A stretch of 64,000 nt of DNA from CALKCV01 sp964609515 (GCA_964609515.1 CAZSTZ010000004.1:1-64000); one strand, 5' to 3'; positions 16,489 through 25,355 are shown, counted from the stretch's first letter. The notes: generated by a model not told the origin, from the sequence alone. A program made the numbers and translations.

Positions 16489-17177
16489 TCAAAAACTGCC
16501 TCCTTCGTAATTTTCATCGAACTCAGCCCGTTTGAGGATAGCGAAAGTATCGGGATCGCCGCGCAAACCCCAAGCTAATTCCTCCACTGCCGCGCCTCGC
16601 ACATAGCGATCGCTATCTGACTCGACTCGCTCTTTGAGAATAGCGAAGGTATCTGGCTCTTCGCGTCCGCACCTGCCTAATTCCTCTACTGCACTCCATC
16701 GCACAATATAATCTCGATCGGAGATAGCCAAACGTTTAACGATCGCTCTTGTATCGGAATCGTCGTACCAACCCCGGGTTATTTGCTGCACCGCCGAACA
16801 CTGCTGCAATTCGCACGTCCCAATCGCGATCGTAACCGGACTCTGCCAGACGCTTGAGATATACTCGGCACGGGTAAAAAATACGCTTTTTCGTAGAGTG
16901 TGGGGGGTGTGGGGAGGGTGGGGAGGGTGGGGGGAAAGATTCGTACAGTACAACTGATGGGTTGAATAAACTTTTGTGGCATCAAGAAGCGGACCAACCT
17001 CCCACACTCCCAAAAGCGCAATTCCTTGCCGCTTTGAGTATAAGCTAGAGTATCGGGGTCGTGGGGCCAACCTTTTGCCAATTCTCGTATTGCTTCGCAT
17101 CGCACGGCGATATTCTCATCCAACTCGACGCGACGCTTGAGGATAGCTTTTGTATCGTTCTTGGTTAATTCTTCCAC
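16489..17177 (-). pseudogene. HEAT-repeat protein, split by MITE-B and a frameshift
   Basis: The start is GTG 17177 behind AGGAGG (VEELTKNDTKAILKRR). HEAT-like repeats follow: ENIAVRCEAIRELAKGWPHDPDTLAY. The frame then meets MITE-B (16862-17040). Past the element the repeats resume in two frames: LKRLAESGYDRDWDVRIAAV, then SAVQQITRGWYDDSDTRAIVKRL and two more repeats of the AVEELGRCGREEPDTFAIL type down to the stop at 16489. Removing the element and one TA joins DTLAY to LKRLA in frame, so the gene was intact at that point before the insertion. A further frameshift near 16795 remains. Such proteins are usually scaffolds or phycobilin-lyase-like; no function can be assigned. Confidence 0.82.
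16862..17040 (-). mobile_element. MITE-B copy 2, inside the HEAT-repeat gene
   Basis: A 179-bp element bounded by TA at 16860-16861 and 17041-17042. The minus-strand end TACTCAAAGCGGCAAGGAA matches the left end of copy 1, and the other end TACTCGGCACGGGTAAAAA is its imperfect inverted partner. The interior is GGGGTGTGGGGAGGG-rich. It lies in inverse orientation to copy 1. Confidence 0.75.
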
Positions 17178-17254
17178 TATTTTCCTCCTTAAAAAAATTG
17201 ACAATTATCAATTAACAATTACCGCACTCGCGACAGAAAATTAAACGCGAGACC

Positions 17255-17322
17255 GGGGCAAAGCATTCGGACATTACATTTGAGGCTTTTTATCCTTAGT
17301 TATCCCCCGAATGCTTTGCCCC
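17255..17322. repeat. CATTCGG palindrome, copy 1
   Basis: GGGGCAAAGCATTCGG, about 36 bases of loop, then CCGAATGCTTTGCCCC and TACAA. The arms are 16 bp and perfect. Similar units lie at about 29153, 37626, 38869 (diverged) and 53487. Confidence 0.8.
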
Positions 17323-17352
17323 TACAAATCCATTTTTTTTTTGAGATTTTCC

Positions 17353-17856
17353 CTATTTATTTCTCTTCCCAAACTTCCAATCTTCCCCACCAGCTAACAA
17401 AACCAAATTATCGTTAATGGCTGCCGATAAATCCTTAGCAGAATAACTGTAAGTTAACCCTAAAAAACTCTTAGCAGTTGCCATTAACCCAGCAACATCT
17501 ACCATTTCCTCTAGTTGAAAGGGATTGTAAGCCCCATCCTCCACCTCTACGCTGGCCTCGCCGATCGCAAACTCGATCGCCTCTTCTAGCATCTCTTCCC
17601 ATTCATCCTCTTTAATATAATAAGAGGTTTTATTTGCTTTTAAATTCAAGTCTTTAATTTCTCTAATTGAACTACGAATGGATGCTGCCCAAGAGTTAGT
17701 CAACCGTTGCTCTACCTGATTTTTTATTANNNNNNNNNNNNNNNNNNNNNNNNNNNNNNNNNNNNNNNNNNNNNNNNNNNNNNNNNNNNNNNNNNNNNNN
17801 NNNNNNNNNNNNNNNNNNNNNNNNNNNNNTAAATCGATTAATTCTTGAGTTGTCAT
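17353..17856 (-). CDS. DUF29-like protein, copy 1 (interrupted by assembly gap)
   Basis: The product matches the neighbouring copy at 17944: MTTQELIDL at the start, then after the gap IKNQVEQRLTNSWAASIRSSIREI and a C-terminal GEDWKFGKRNK. The DUF29 pattern is LIK-x-QxEQR..SW..SIR. DUF29 is a small family of unknown function common in cyanobacteria and often associated with mobile or duplicated loci. The 100-N gap falls within the first third, and its real length is unknown; alignment with copy 2 suggests roughly 100 bases fit. It is a tandem duplicate of the next gene, and the flanks (CAATTAATAATTAACAATTG and the AGAAACCGGG hairpin) are duplicated too. Confidence 0.75.
   Translation of the reverse strand: MTTQELIDLXXXXXXXXXXXXXXXXXXXXXXXXXXXXXXXXXXIKNQVEQRLTNSWAASIRSSIREIKDLNLKANKTSYYIKEDEWEEMLEEAIEFAIGEASVEVEDGAYNPFQLEEMVDVAGLMATAKSFLGLTYSYSAKDLSAAINDNLVLLAGGEDWKFGKRNK
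17730..17829. other. Assembly gap (100 N) within DUF29-like copy 1
   Basis: A placeholder of exactly 100 N in a region duplicated nearly identically at about 18320-18450. The paralogous copy is the likely cause of the break. Confidence 0.9.
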
Positions 17857-17943
17857 CGCAATTAACAATTAATAATTAACAATTGACCGGATATCTGAGA
17901 AACCGGGTTTGGCAGAAATTACCCGGTTTCTGTTGCGCGATTA

Positions 17944-18474
17944 TTACTTTTTATTTCTCTTCCCAAACTTCCAATCTTCCCCACCAGCTAACAATACCAA
18001 ATTATCATTAATAATTGCCGGTAACGCCTCCGGTGGATGTTCGTAAATTAAAGACAATAAACTCAAAGCAGTTTCGGTAATTTGACCTCTATCCACCATT
18101 TCCGTCAATTGAAACGGACTGCAATTACCGTCTAATACTTCCACGCTGGCATCTAGAATAGCTGCTTCTAGAACTCGGGCGATCGCCTCCTCCCACTCAT
18201 CCTCTTTAATATAGTAAGAGGTTTTATTTGCTTTTAAATTTAAGTCTTGAATTTCTCGAATTGCACTCCGAATGGATGCTGCCCAAGAGTTAGTCAACCG
18301 TTGCTCTACCTGATTTTTTATTAAATGAATTAACACCACGGTTAAATAGGAGTAAATTTTTCTGAGGGTGTCTTTTTTACTCATAGCATCCAGTTCGTCA
18401 ACAATGGTTAAAGCATCCTTAGTTCGCCCTTCCATAATGCAAGTCCTTAAATCGATTAATTCTTGAGTTGTCAT
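17944..18474 (-). CDS. DUF29-like protein, copy 2
   Basis: This 176-residue intact member shows ALTIVDELDAMSKKDTLRKIYSYLTVVLIHLIKNQVEQRLTNSW, the DUF29 core. After about residue 90 it differs from copy 1 in the helical segment (VLEAAILDASVEVLDGNCSPF against a shorter EAIEFAIGEASVEVEDGAYNPF) while both ends are nearly identical, as if the middle has diverged faster than the ends or the ends have been gene-converted. I use ATG 18474 (MTTQELIDL); four more in-frame codons are possible upstream. Function unknown. Confidence 0.78.
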   Translation of the reverse strand: MTTQELIDLRTCIMEGRTKDALTIVDELDAMSKKDTLRKIYSYLTVVLIHLIKNQVEQRLTNSWAASIRSAIREIQDLNLKANKTSYYIKEDEWEEAIARVLEAAILDASVEVLDGNCSPFQLTEMVDRGQITETALSLLSLIYEHPPEALPAIINDNLVLLAGGEDWKFGKRNKK

Positions 18475-18523
18475 CGCAATTAACAATTAATAATTAACAA
18501 TTAACAATTGACCGGATATCTGA

Positions 18524-18666
18524 GAAACCGGGTTTTTACAGAAATTCCCGGTTTCTGGCAAATCGCGAGAATCGGTGAGACCGATCCCCCCCGCCCCCCT
18601 TAAAAAGGGGGGAGCAAGAAAAATTCAAAGTCCCCCAATTCAGCGGGGGATTTAGGGGGATCGACT
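18524..18666. repeat. AGAAACCGGG hairpin and G/C-run palindrome
   Basis: GAGAAACCGGG with CCCGGTTTCT at 18522-18556, then GATCCCCCC, AAAAAGGGGGGAG, CCCCCAATTCAGCGGGGG and GGGGGATCG between 18581 and 18662. Related G/C-run blocks lie at 56877, 59848 and 60301. Confidence 0.7.
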
Positions 18667-21636
18667 TTACAGAATATCCCGAATATCCAAAGGATTACCG
18701 GACATTTGACCGTTAGCTTCTTGGAGTTTCTCCCGAGAAGACATCACGCAAACCGCAGTGCGATCGCCCCCTTTCTCGAAAGCATCCAAAATCGCCTGCT
18801 TCACCTCAGCTACCGTCGCCTTCATCGCTCGTTCGTAGCGATCGTCGCGGATTTCGGGATTTTGTCCAGTGAGATAGCGACCCAAAGATAAACCAGTCAC
18901 TAACTCCGGTCGCAACACCGGGGAATCCTTTTGAGTGGTAGCGATAATCGCCCGTTCTACATCCTCCTGACTCCAGTCCGCATTTTTAACGTAATCTACC
19001 AAACCGGCAAACACCTTTAAAGTGCGAACCACATGAGGATCCCGGTAGGAATACAAAGTAATCGTTTCTCCCAGGGAACTGTAGGAACAGCCGGCCCCGT
19101 AAGCATTACCCTTCAAGCGAACCTCGCTGAAGAGATAGCCCAAACCCAACAAATGGGCTCCCAACCTCAACAGGGGAGATGAGGGGTTGGAATAGTGGGG
19201 GGCGGGCAAAGTTTGAACGCAATAGGCCACTTGCACCGGTCCGGCCAAACCCTGACGGAGATTGCGAATGGGAGTAAAGCCGGTTGGCGGTTGGGCGATC
19301 GATGGCGACTGTTGCTTGCTGCTCCACTGGGAGAGGGTGTTTCGTACTAGGGAATATGCGCGATCGCTCCCCGTAAAGCTGGCAGTCAAAGGTTGAGAAG
19401 AAACAAAATCGCGAATGGTTTCAATTTTTGCCATCAAATCGCCGCCCAGCTCGTCGAACTTACTACATATCTTCTCGACAAGCTCTAATTGAGGCAAACC
19501 GTTCATCTGCTCGCCCAGATATCCCATTGGCGTGACTGCCCCTGCGGCCCGCTGCATGGCGGTGTGGATGCCGTCATATACTAAGTCGGAGCTATATTGA
19601 GCGCGAGATTGAAGCATGACATCGCGCAAGCGGGCGGTATCCCGAGGATCGACTTTAAACAGTACGTCTTCCAACAAGGCCAGAGCCGGTTCGATTCGAT
19701 CGTCGAGGGTTTTGAGAGTTACGCGGAATCCGTAAACTGGCCGTCGGGCATCTTCGGCGTGGGTTTGTAGCTGGCATTGGAAGTTCAAACCGCCGGTGCT
19801 GGCAGCGATGCGACGGGCGATTTTTTCGTAATTCATCCCTGCGGCACCCAATTTTTGCAGGGCATCGATATAAGCGGGGATGTACGGCCACAACTCGGGG
19901 GGCAATCCTTGGAGGTTGAAGTCGAGATGTAAATAACTGACTCCGTTAGCGAAAATTTGGTTGCGCAACACGACCGCCCCACCGGGAAGCTCTTCGATAA
20001 TGGTGGGGATGTGTTCGGGTTTGGGCGGTAAGTCGGTGACTTTGAGTTGGGGGAGTTTGGCGATCGCTTCTGGAGGGTTGGGAGTTCCCGCGTCGGCGTC
20101 TAATTCTGCCGCTTCTTTGGCGATGCGCTGCAATTCTGCCTCGTTTAGTTGAGAGCGCAACTGTTCCATTTTTAGCGCCAAGGCTTTATCCTCGATAGTT
20201 TGCCACTCGCGATCGGGTCTCAATACCGCCGTCAGTCGGTGGGGGTTGTTTAAGAGTTTCTCGCGGATTAAACTATTGAAGTAGTTCGGGTTTTCGGCGT
20301 AACGTTGCTTGCACTCTGCCAGGCGATCGCTCATGTTTAAAAAGGTAAGCGGATCGCCGTCGTAGTTCCAACTTTGCATCACCCGAAATAGCATCCTGAC
20401 TGGATACATTCGAGCGACTTCTTGATGTTGGTAGCCGGCCTGTTGGAAGGCAGCTTCTACGATTTCGCGGTCTATCTCTGCGGCAGCAATTTTTTCGAGG
20501 GTTTCGGCGACCAATTTTTCAAAAGCTTCGACGCGATCGCTCTCGCTGCCCTGCAACCCGACGGCAAAAACCGCCTCGCAACCCACGGAGTCCATGCCCG
20601 AATGGGGCAATAAATCTTGACCCAGTTGAGAATCGACGATCGCCTTTTTCAACGGAGCCCCTTCGTTGCCCAAAAGAATGCGGTTGAGAATATCGAGGTC
20701 CGTCCACTCGGCGGCATCGGTAGCATCGCCGACGAGCCACTTCATTAATATGTAGGTTTTTTCCTTTTCCGGTTCGGAAGCGCCGATGGGGTAGGAGTCC
20801 ATGACCGACTGAGGTTGCTGCCATCGCGGTTGGCGGGTGACGGGAATATCTAGATCGCGGCGATCGAATACTTCTAGTTTCGGCGCGAGGAAGCCGAGAT
20901 ATTCTTCCGTGGGGATGTTGCCGTAGAAGACAAAGCGGGCGTTACTGGGATGGTAGCGATCGGCGTGAAATTGCCGAAATGCTTCGTAGGTTAGTTCGGG
21001 AATATATTTGGGATCGCCACCGTATTCCAACCCGTAGATAGTATCGGGAAAGAGTTTTTGATTGGATACAGTTTCCAACCGCTGTTCCGGATCCGACAGC
21101 GCCCCACACATTTCGTTATATACGACCCCGGTTATTTTTAACTCTCCAGTGGGATCGTCTTCCTCTACCGGTGCGAGATGGTGTCCCTCGCGCTTAAAGG
21201 TATTTTCTGTTAGCAGGGGATGGAAGACGGCATCGAAGTAAACCTCTGCTAGATTGAATAAGTCTTGTTTTACCTTACTGGATACTGGATAATAAGTGCA
21301 GTCCGGTCCCGTCATCGCGTTGATAAAGGTTGCCGGACTCATTTTGAGCATTTCAAAGAAGGGCTCCCGGACGGGGTATTTTTGCGAACCTGCCAATACC
21401 GAATGTTCGAGGATGTGAGGCAGGCCGCTATTGTCCGGCGGGGCAGTGGGAAAGCTGACCGAAAAGAGATTTTCGGCGTCTTCAGTAGTGTGTAGGTGGA
21501 GGACTTTTGCTCCCGTTTTCAAATGTTCCATCTGGTATGCTACCATCTGGAGGTGTTTCAGAGGAGTTACGGCCTTGACTTCAAAGCCATTGATTTTTTG
21601 TCCAACTGCTGGAAGTTGTTGGGTTTGTACTGCCAT
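18667..21636 (-). CDS. M16C metallopeptidase, presequence-protease type (PreP/Cym1-like)
   Basis: The 989-residue protein carries the inverted zinc motif HILEH (SGLPHILEHSVLAGSQKYP) with the downstream Glu in GVVYNEMCGALSDPEQ, the order seen in pitrilysin/presequence proteases. It has the full length of that group: four M16 domains, with the second half (about 520-980) catalytically inert. PreP homologues degrade free peptides such as cleaved targeting peptides in organelles; in cyanobacteria a general oligopeptidase role is inferred. I start at MAVQTQQLP (21636); a longer reading adds 45 residues full of Met/Ser repeats (MNISMSMSMM) from the intergenic region. It is divergent from the ABC exporter at 21783. 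Confidence 0.9.
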   Translation of the reverse strand: MAVQTQQLPAVGQKINGFEVKAVTPLKHLQMVAYQMEHLKTGAKVLHLHTTEDAENLFSVSFPTAPPDNSGLPHILEHSVLAGSQKYPVREPFFEMLKMSPATFINAMTGPDCTYYPVSSKVKQDLFNLAEVYFDAVFHPLLTENTFKREGHHLAPVEEDDPTGELKITGVVYNEMCGALSDPEQRLETVSNQKLFPDTIYGLEYGGDPKYIPELTYEAFRQFHADRYHPSNARFVFYGNIPTEEYLGFLAPKLEVFDRRDLDIPVTRQPRWQQPQSVMDSYPIGASEPEKEKTYILMKWLVGDATDAAEWTDLDILNRILLGNEGAPLKKAIVDSQLGQDLLPHSGMDSVGCEAVFAVGLQGSESDRVEAFEKLVAETLEKIAAAEIDREIVEAAFQQAGYQHQEVARMYPVRMLFRVMQSWNYDGDPLTFLNMSDRLAECKQRYAENPNYFNSLIREKLLNNPHRLTAVLRPDREWQTIEDKALALKMEQLRSQLNEAELQRIAKEAAELDADAGTPNPPEAIAKLPQLKVTDLPPKPEHIPTIIEELPGGAVVLRNQIFANGVSYLHLDFNLQGLPPELWPYIPAYIDALQKLGAAGMNYEKIARRIAASTGGLNFQCQLQTHAEDARRPVYGFRVTLKTLDDRIEPALALLEDVLFKVDPRDTARLRDVMLQSRAQYSSDLVYDGIHTAMQRAAGAVTPMGYLGEQMNGLPQLELVEKICSKFDELGGDLMAKIETIRDFVSSQPLTASFTGSDRAYSLVRNTLSQWSSKQQSPSIAQPPTGFTPIRNLRQGLAGPVQVAYCVQTLPAPHYSNPSSPLLRLGAHLLGLGYLFSEVRLKGNAYGAGCSYSSLGETITLYSYRDPHVVRTLKVFAGLVDYVKNADWSQEDVERAIIATTQKDSPVLRPELVTGLSLGRYLTGQNPEIRDDRYERAMKATVAEVKQAILDAFEKGGDRTAVCVMSSREKLQEANGQMSGNPLDIRDIL

Positions 21637-21782
21637 AGAGGTTTCCTTGTCTTTGTACGCTTGTTTTATTATAGTAGCGTAGTTGTCCAAAAGATGAGTA
21701 GCGATCGCCGAACGCCCCATCATACTCATACTCATACTGATATTCATACTCGCCAATTCCCAATTCCCCATTCCCCATTACC

Positions 21783-23606
21783 ATGTCAAATAGCTTTAAA
21801 CGCTTCTGGAAGCGACTTTCAACGACTCCCCAATTAATTTATTTAGTCTGGCAAGCAACCCCCAGACTGTTGTTGCTGTCGGTGGCAGTCACTCTAGTTA
21901 GATCTTTACTGCCGGCAGCGCAGCTTGTAATTAACAAACAGATATTAGATTTAATAATCGCTAGTATTGGAAAAACAAATGTTGACTGGATGTTTCTCGC
22001 AACTTTAATCGGGATTAGATTCGGTCTGGATATTTTATATGAAATTCTCAATCAAGTCAACGTTTCTGTCGGCTTGCTGATAAACGATCGCTTCACCCTC
22101 CACGCTAACTATGTACTATTATCCCAAGCGATAAAACTAGATTTAGCTCACTACGAATCGAGCGAATTTCACGATGCCTTGGATCGCGCGGCCAACAGCG
22201 GCAGTACCTATCCCGTTAGAGCCCTCAGCATCGTAACAACTATTTTCGGCCAAACTTGCACTCTTATCAGTCTGATAGTTTTGCTAATTCAATTCAATGC
22301 GGCGATAGTGCTGCTTTTATTATTAACAAATATACCCGCCTTTTGGTTGGGAGTGCATTTTTCCGGCAGGCGTTTTTGGATGTTGCGCAGACAAACCCAA
22401 AGCGCCAGACTGGTAGAATACTTGCAGCGGGTACTTACTCACAACGAATTTGTCAAAGAAATTCGCTTGTTTAATTTAGGGGAATATCTCGTCGGGCAGT
22501 GGCAGCAAATTCGCCGAGAATTTAACCGCCAGTCGGCAAATTTAGTTGTCAAATATGCCTCGGCGCGGGGTGGGGCGGGAGTATTGTCTAACGTGGGATT
22601 TTATGGAGCGTATATTTGGGCGATCGCTCAAACAGTGCGAGGCATCATTACCGTTGGCGATTTCACCATGTATGCGGGTGCATTTCAACAGGCCCAAAAT
22701 TTAATACCCAGTCTCTTAGAAAGGATCGCCGCCCTCTACGAAGCAAATCTCTACGTCGGTCAATATTTCGAGTTTTTAAGCTTCCAACCGCAAATCGTCA
22801 ATTCCTCCTCCACAAAACCCTTTCCCAAACCAATTAATAAAGGTTTAGAATTGCGCGATGTCAGCTTTACTTATCCCGGTGCCACAACTCCCACTTTGCA
22901 AAATTTAAACTTCAAAGTCGAACCCGGAGAAACTATAGCAATAGTTGGGGTTAATGGCGCGGGAAAAACAACTTTAGTTAAATTGTTAACGCGGTTGTAC
23001 GATGTCAGCGAGGGAGAAATTACTATCGACGGTATTAATTTGCGAGAATTTGACCTTTTAGAATTGCGTCAAAATATTGGCGTAATCTTTCAAGATTTTT
23101 CCCGCTATAATTTGAGCGTTCGAGATAATATTGGTTTTGGAGATTTGAGGGAGAGGGAAAATTTAGAACGTATCGAACGAGCTGCCTTAGATTCTGGGGC
23201 AAATTCCGTAGTTGAAAAATTAGAAAAACAGTATGAAACTATCTTGGGAAAAATGTTTTCCGAGGGCATAGAATTATCTGGAGGTCAATGGCAGAAAATT
23301 GGCATTGCCCGAGCTTTTATGACTTCGGCACAGATTCTTATTTTAGACGAACCAACGGCAGCTTTAGATGCTTTAGCAGAATACGAATTATTTCAGAAAT
23401 TCCGCGATTTAACTAAGGATAAAACGACCTTTTTTATCAGCCATCGTTTCTCGACGGTGATGTTGGCGGATAGAATTGTGGTGTTAGATAAAAGTCGCAT
23501 TGTGGAGGTGGGCTCTCATTTAGAATTGATGGAAAATGACGGTCTTTATGCCCAGATGTTTCGCGCCTCGATGGCGAGTTTTAATAAGGAGCTGTTGGAG
23601 GGTTAG
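21783..23606 (+). CDS. ABC exporter, fused membrane and ATPase domains
   Basis: The 607-residue half-transporter has a six-helix transmembrane domain (about 20-335), then an ATPase. Walker A is IVGVNGAGKTTLVKLL, the signature LSGGQWQKIGIARAF, Walker B ILILDEPTAALD, and the H-loop FFISHRFSTVM. A homodimeric exporter of lipid, peptide or drug type is expected; the sequence does not reveal the substrate. The signature has Trp after the Q (GGQW) in place of the usual R/Q. It is divergent from the M16 peptidase gene; the start ATG 21783 has only simple-repeat sequence (CCATTACC) before it, so the translation signal is unclear. Confidence 0.92.
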   Translation: MSNSFKRFWKRLSTTPQLIYLVWQATPRLLLLSVAVTLVRSLLPAAQLVINKQILDLIIASIGKTNVDWMFLATLIGIRFGLDILYEILNQVNVSVGLLINDRFTLHANYVLLSQAIKLDLAHYESSEFHDALDRAANSGSTYPVRALSIVTTIFGQTCTLISLIVLLIQFNAAIVLLLLLTNIPAFWLGVHFSGRRFWMLRRQTQSARLVEYLQRVLTHNEFVKEIRLFNLGEYLVGQWQQIRREFNRQSANLVVKYASARGGAGVLSNVGFYGAYIWAIAQTVRGIITVGDFTMYAGAFQQAQNLIPSLLERIAALYEANLYVGQYFEFLSFQPQIVNSSSTKPFPKPINKGLELRDVSFTYPGATTPTLQNLNFKVEPGETIAIVGVNGAGKTTLVKLLTRLYDVSEGEITIDGINLREFDLLELRQNIGVIFQDFSRYNLSVRDNIGFGDLRERENLERIERAALDSGANSVVEKLEKQYETILGKMFSEGIELSGGQWQKIGIARAFMTSAQILILDEPTAALDALAEYELFQKFRDLTKDKTTFFISHRFSTVMLADRIVVLDKSRIVEVGSHLELMENDGLYAQMFRASMASFNKELLEG

Positions 23607-23668
23607 TAGGGATAAAGTTAAATCGCTAAAGCGATTACTACAAACGAGCGTTTTTACTTGAGAAAATC

Positions 23669-23914
23669 ATGAGTATGATAATTCCAGAAGAAGTATTGCA
23701 AACAATCCAAATGTCCGAAGATGAATTACTCGCTGAAATAGCGATAATGTTATTTCAAAAAGAGCGTTTTACTTTAGGACAAGCAAGCCGTTTTGCCCGC
23801 ATGAGTCAGCTTCAATTTCAAAGGTTGCTTGCCAGCCGCAAAATTCCTCTGCATTATGATATTGCAGAACTCCGGGAAGACGTAAAAAGTTTAGAGGAAA
23901 ATGATTGGCGATAG
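23669..23914 (+). CDS. UPF0175 antitoxin-like protein, orphan
   Basis: The 81-residue protein has the UPF0175 pattern: LLAEIAIMLFQKERFTLGQASRFARMSQLQFQRLLASRKIPLHY. The HTH-like segment (TLGQASRFARMSQLQFQRLLA) is typical of antitoxins paired with DUF3368/PIN toxins. No PIN gene follows within 400 bases, so the toxin is absent. Possible starts are ATG 23669 or the ATG two codons later (MIIPEE). It follows the ABC exporter by 62 bases and may share its transcript. Confidence 0.85.
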   Translation: MSMIIPEEVLQTIQMSEDELLAEIAIMLFQKERFTLGQASRFARMSQLQFQRLLASRKIPLHYDIAELREDVKSLEENDWR

Positions 23915-23985
23915 ATTAAGAAAAAGTATGAGTGCGGGTATGATTAGAAAGGCGATCGCTACCTTCAAATCTGGGCGTCATCCCC

Positions 23986-24018
23986 AGAAACCCGGTTTTT
24001 TCAAAAAACCGGGTTTCT
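23986..24018. repeat. AGAAACCCGG palindrome
   Basis: AGAAACCCGGTTTTTT with AAAAAACCGGGTTTCT, a near-perfect 16-bp palindrome. This is the commonest repeat of the window: other copies lie near 2151, 3790, 17900, 18524, 26870, 41257, 44661, 47019, 49780, 60219 and 63793. Confidence 0.85.
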
Positions 24019-24092
24019 TAATTCCAGACAAAAAACGGGTAATTGCAATAGCCCACTTGTCAATTTAAAAACCCATCTGCCATCATATTAAT

Positions 24093-24317
24093 AGAGTGAA
24101 ACATCTTGATGGTTCGTCTAGGTTTCAAGCGACTTGCAGAACAGGCTTCTTGTCTGTGAACCTAGCCATCCAAGAGTTCGTCAATTGGGAAAAGATCCAT
24201 CAAGTGTATCTACTAAATATGCTGGTTGCGTTTTGACCAGTCTAAATATTCATCTGGTTGTACTGCCCGTCTTCCATGTTCTAATGCAGGTTTACTATTA
24301 GAACATGGATTTTTTTT
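24093..24317 (+). ncRNA. Probable structured RNA with intrinsic terminator
   Basis: About 220 bases without coding potential end in a strong terminator. A long hairpin is visible: CTTGATGG, CTAGGTT and ACAGGC pair with GTCTGT, AACCTAG and CCATC-CAAG. A second, CTGGT/ACCAG, has flanking AATAT/ATATT arms. Another CCATCAAG at about 24208 could pair with the first CTTGATGG instead, giving two exclusive folds. Upstream, TTGTCA (24057) and a CATCAT or TATTAAT box are weak promoter candidates. No gene follows on this strand before mobA converges, so an independent small RNA is more likely than a riboswitch. The family is not recognised. Confidence 0.5.
24273..24317 (+). terminator. Strong intrinsic terminator
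   Basis: TCCATGTTCTAAT (24273-24285) and ATTAGAACATGGA (24297-24309) form a perfect 13-bp stem with an 11-base loop, followed by eight T. On the other strand the flank has no comparable T-run, so it reads plus. Confidence 0.88.
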
Positions 24318-24363
24318 ATTGGGGAATTGGGAATTGGTTTGAATCGAGTCAACGCGATTACTA

Positions 24364-24963
24364 CTAACGGTTATCCAAATCTGAAGGGGTATTGTAATTG
24401 CGGAGCATTTTAGCTTCTGTTTCGCCTACGGATAAAGCCTTTACTGGAAGAGTCGGAAGCCAATTTTGGAAAGAGCGATTCCCCCCTTCAAGATACTTTT
24501 CTAAATCAAATCTTACCTCTTGGCGATAAAAACCGCACAGAGGTTCCCAACCTTTAGACTGTTTTGGTACTACTGCTAAAACCTCGGGAGGAACTGTTTC
24601 TAATTGAGATGCCCAACTTTTAATAATATCGGAATTTAATTCCGGCAAATCGCAACCGAGAAGTAAAACCCAAGAACTAGAAATTTGAGCCAACCCTCTA
24701 GCAAATCCTACCAGAGGCCCTTGCCCGGGAGTTGACTCAATTAACCACTGACAATCTGGGGGCAAAATATCTCGATAGCGTTCCGGCCAAGGGGTAATAA
24801 TATGGACCTTTTCCGTACAGTCGGCGGCTACTCGATAAACTTGTTTTAACATGGGCGTACCTTGCCAATCGATTAAGGCTTTATCTCTACCCATGCGCGA
24901 ACTTTTTCCACCCGCTAAAATTAAAGCTACTAAATAGTTTTCATCTTTATAAATATCGTTCAT
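24364..24963 (-). CDS. mobA: Molybdenum cofactor guanylyltransferase MobA
   Basis: MobA transfers GMP to molybdopterin to form the bis-MGD cofactor of enzymes such as nitrate reductase. The nucleotidyltransferase motif VALILAGGKSSRMGRDKALIDW opens the 199-residue protein, then PGQGPLVGFARGL and LLLGCDLPEL (metal-binding Asp) follow. ATG 24963 (MNDIYKDEN) is chosen; the longer reading translates the GAACAGGC repeat upstream. It lies downstream of a DUF1830 gene and cobA on the same strand. MobA plus siroheme synthesis (CobA) suggests supply of nitrate/nitrite reductase cofactors. Confidence 0.92.
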   Translation of the reverse strand: MNDIYKDENYLVALILAGGKSSRMGRDKALIDWQGTPMLKQVYRVAADCTEKVHIITPWPERYRDILPPDCQWLIESTPGQGPLVGFARGLAQISSSWVLLLGCDLPELNSDIIKSWASQLETVPPEVLAVVPKQSKGWEPLCGFYRQEVRFDLEKYLEGGNRSFQNWLPTLPVKALSVGETEAKMLRNYNTPSDLDNR

Positions 24964-24993
24964 TTTAATAATTTTAAAAATTTGTTTTGTAGA

Positions 24994-25065
24994 ACAGGCA
25001 TCCTGCCTGCGACCCGTAGGCATCCTGCCCGCGACCCGTAGAACAGGCATCTTGCCTGTTACTAT
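24994..25065. repeat. Tandem GAACAGGC palindromes
   Basis: Three copies of a unit of the type GAACAGGCATCCTGCCTG, separated by CGACCCGTAG, lie between mobA and the DUF1830 gene. Confidence 0.8.
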
Positions 25066-25068
25066 TAT

Positions 25069-25326
25069 TTATTCTATGCGCAAAGTTTCGCAAGATACTT
25101 GTCGAGAAACAGTGCCTTTACCTGCGTAATTGGTAGATATTTCTAAGTAAGCTTTTGGCATAGCTGTAAATAAGATGCGTTGTTTGGGAAAGACTATTCG
25201 TTCGAAAGGTTTGGATTGCCAATGCTTAATTCGAATATTTTGCATATTTTCTGTATGATTTGCGTAGTAGCAAAGAATCATATCGTTGCCATTTTTTTTG
25301 GATTTTTTTGAAGTTACTTCAAGCAT
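25069..25326 (-). CDS. DUF1830 protein (copy 3)
   Basis: The 85-residue member has the core MILCYYANHTENMQNIRI, FERIVFPKQRILFTA and AYLEISTN. The Lys-rich N-terminus (TSKKSKKNGND) is unlike those of the other two copies in the window. It is wedged between cobA (29-base gap) and mobA on the same strand and so is probably cotranscribed with cofactor genes. Function unknown. Confidence 0.82.
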   Translation of the reverse strand: MLEVTSKKSKKNGNDMILCYYANHTENMQNIRIKHWQSKPFERIVFPKQRILFTAMPKAYLEISTNYAGKGTVSRQVSCETLRIE

Positions 25327-25355
25327 GGTTTGTTCCTTATGAGATTAAAATTAAT

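Noticed and set aside
16307..16492. 61-codon minus-strand frame
   Set aside because: Consists largely of MITE-B copy 1 sequence.
24093..24317. 6S RNA or riboswitch
   Set aside because: I could not match the central bubble of 6S RNA, and no gene follows on the same strand for a riboswitch; left as unassigned RNA.
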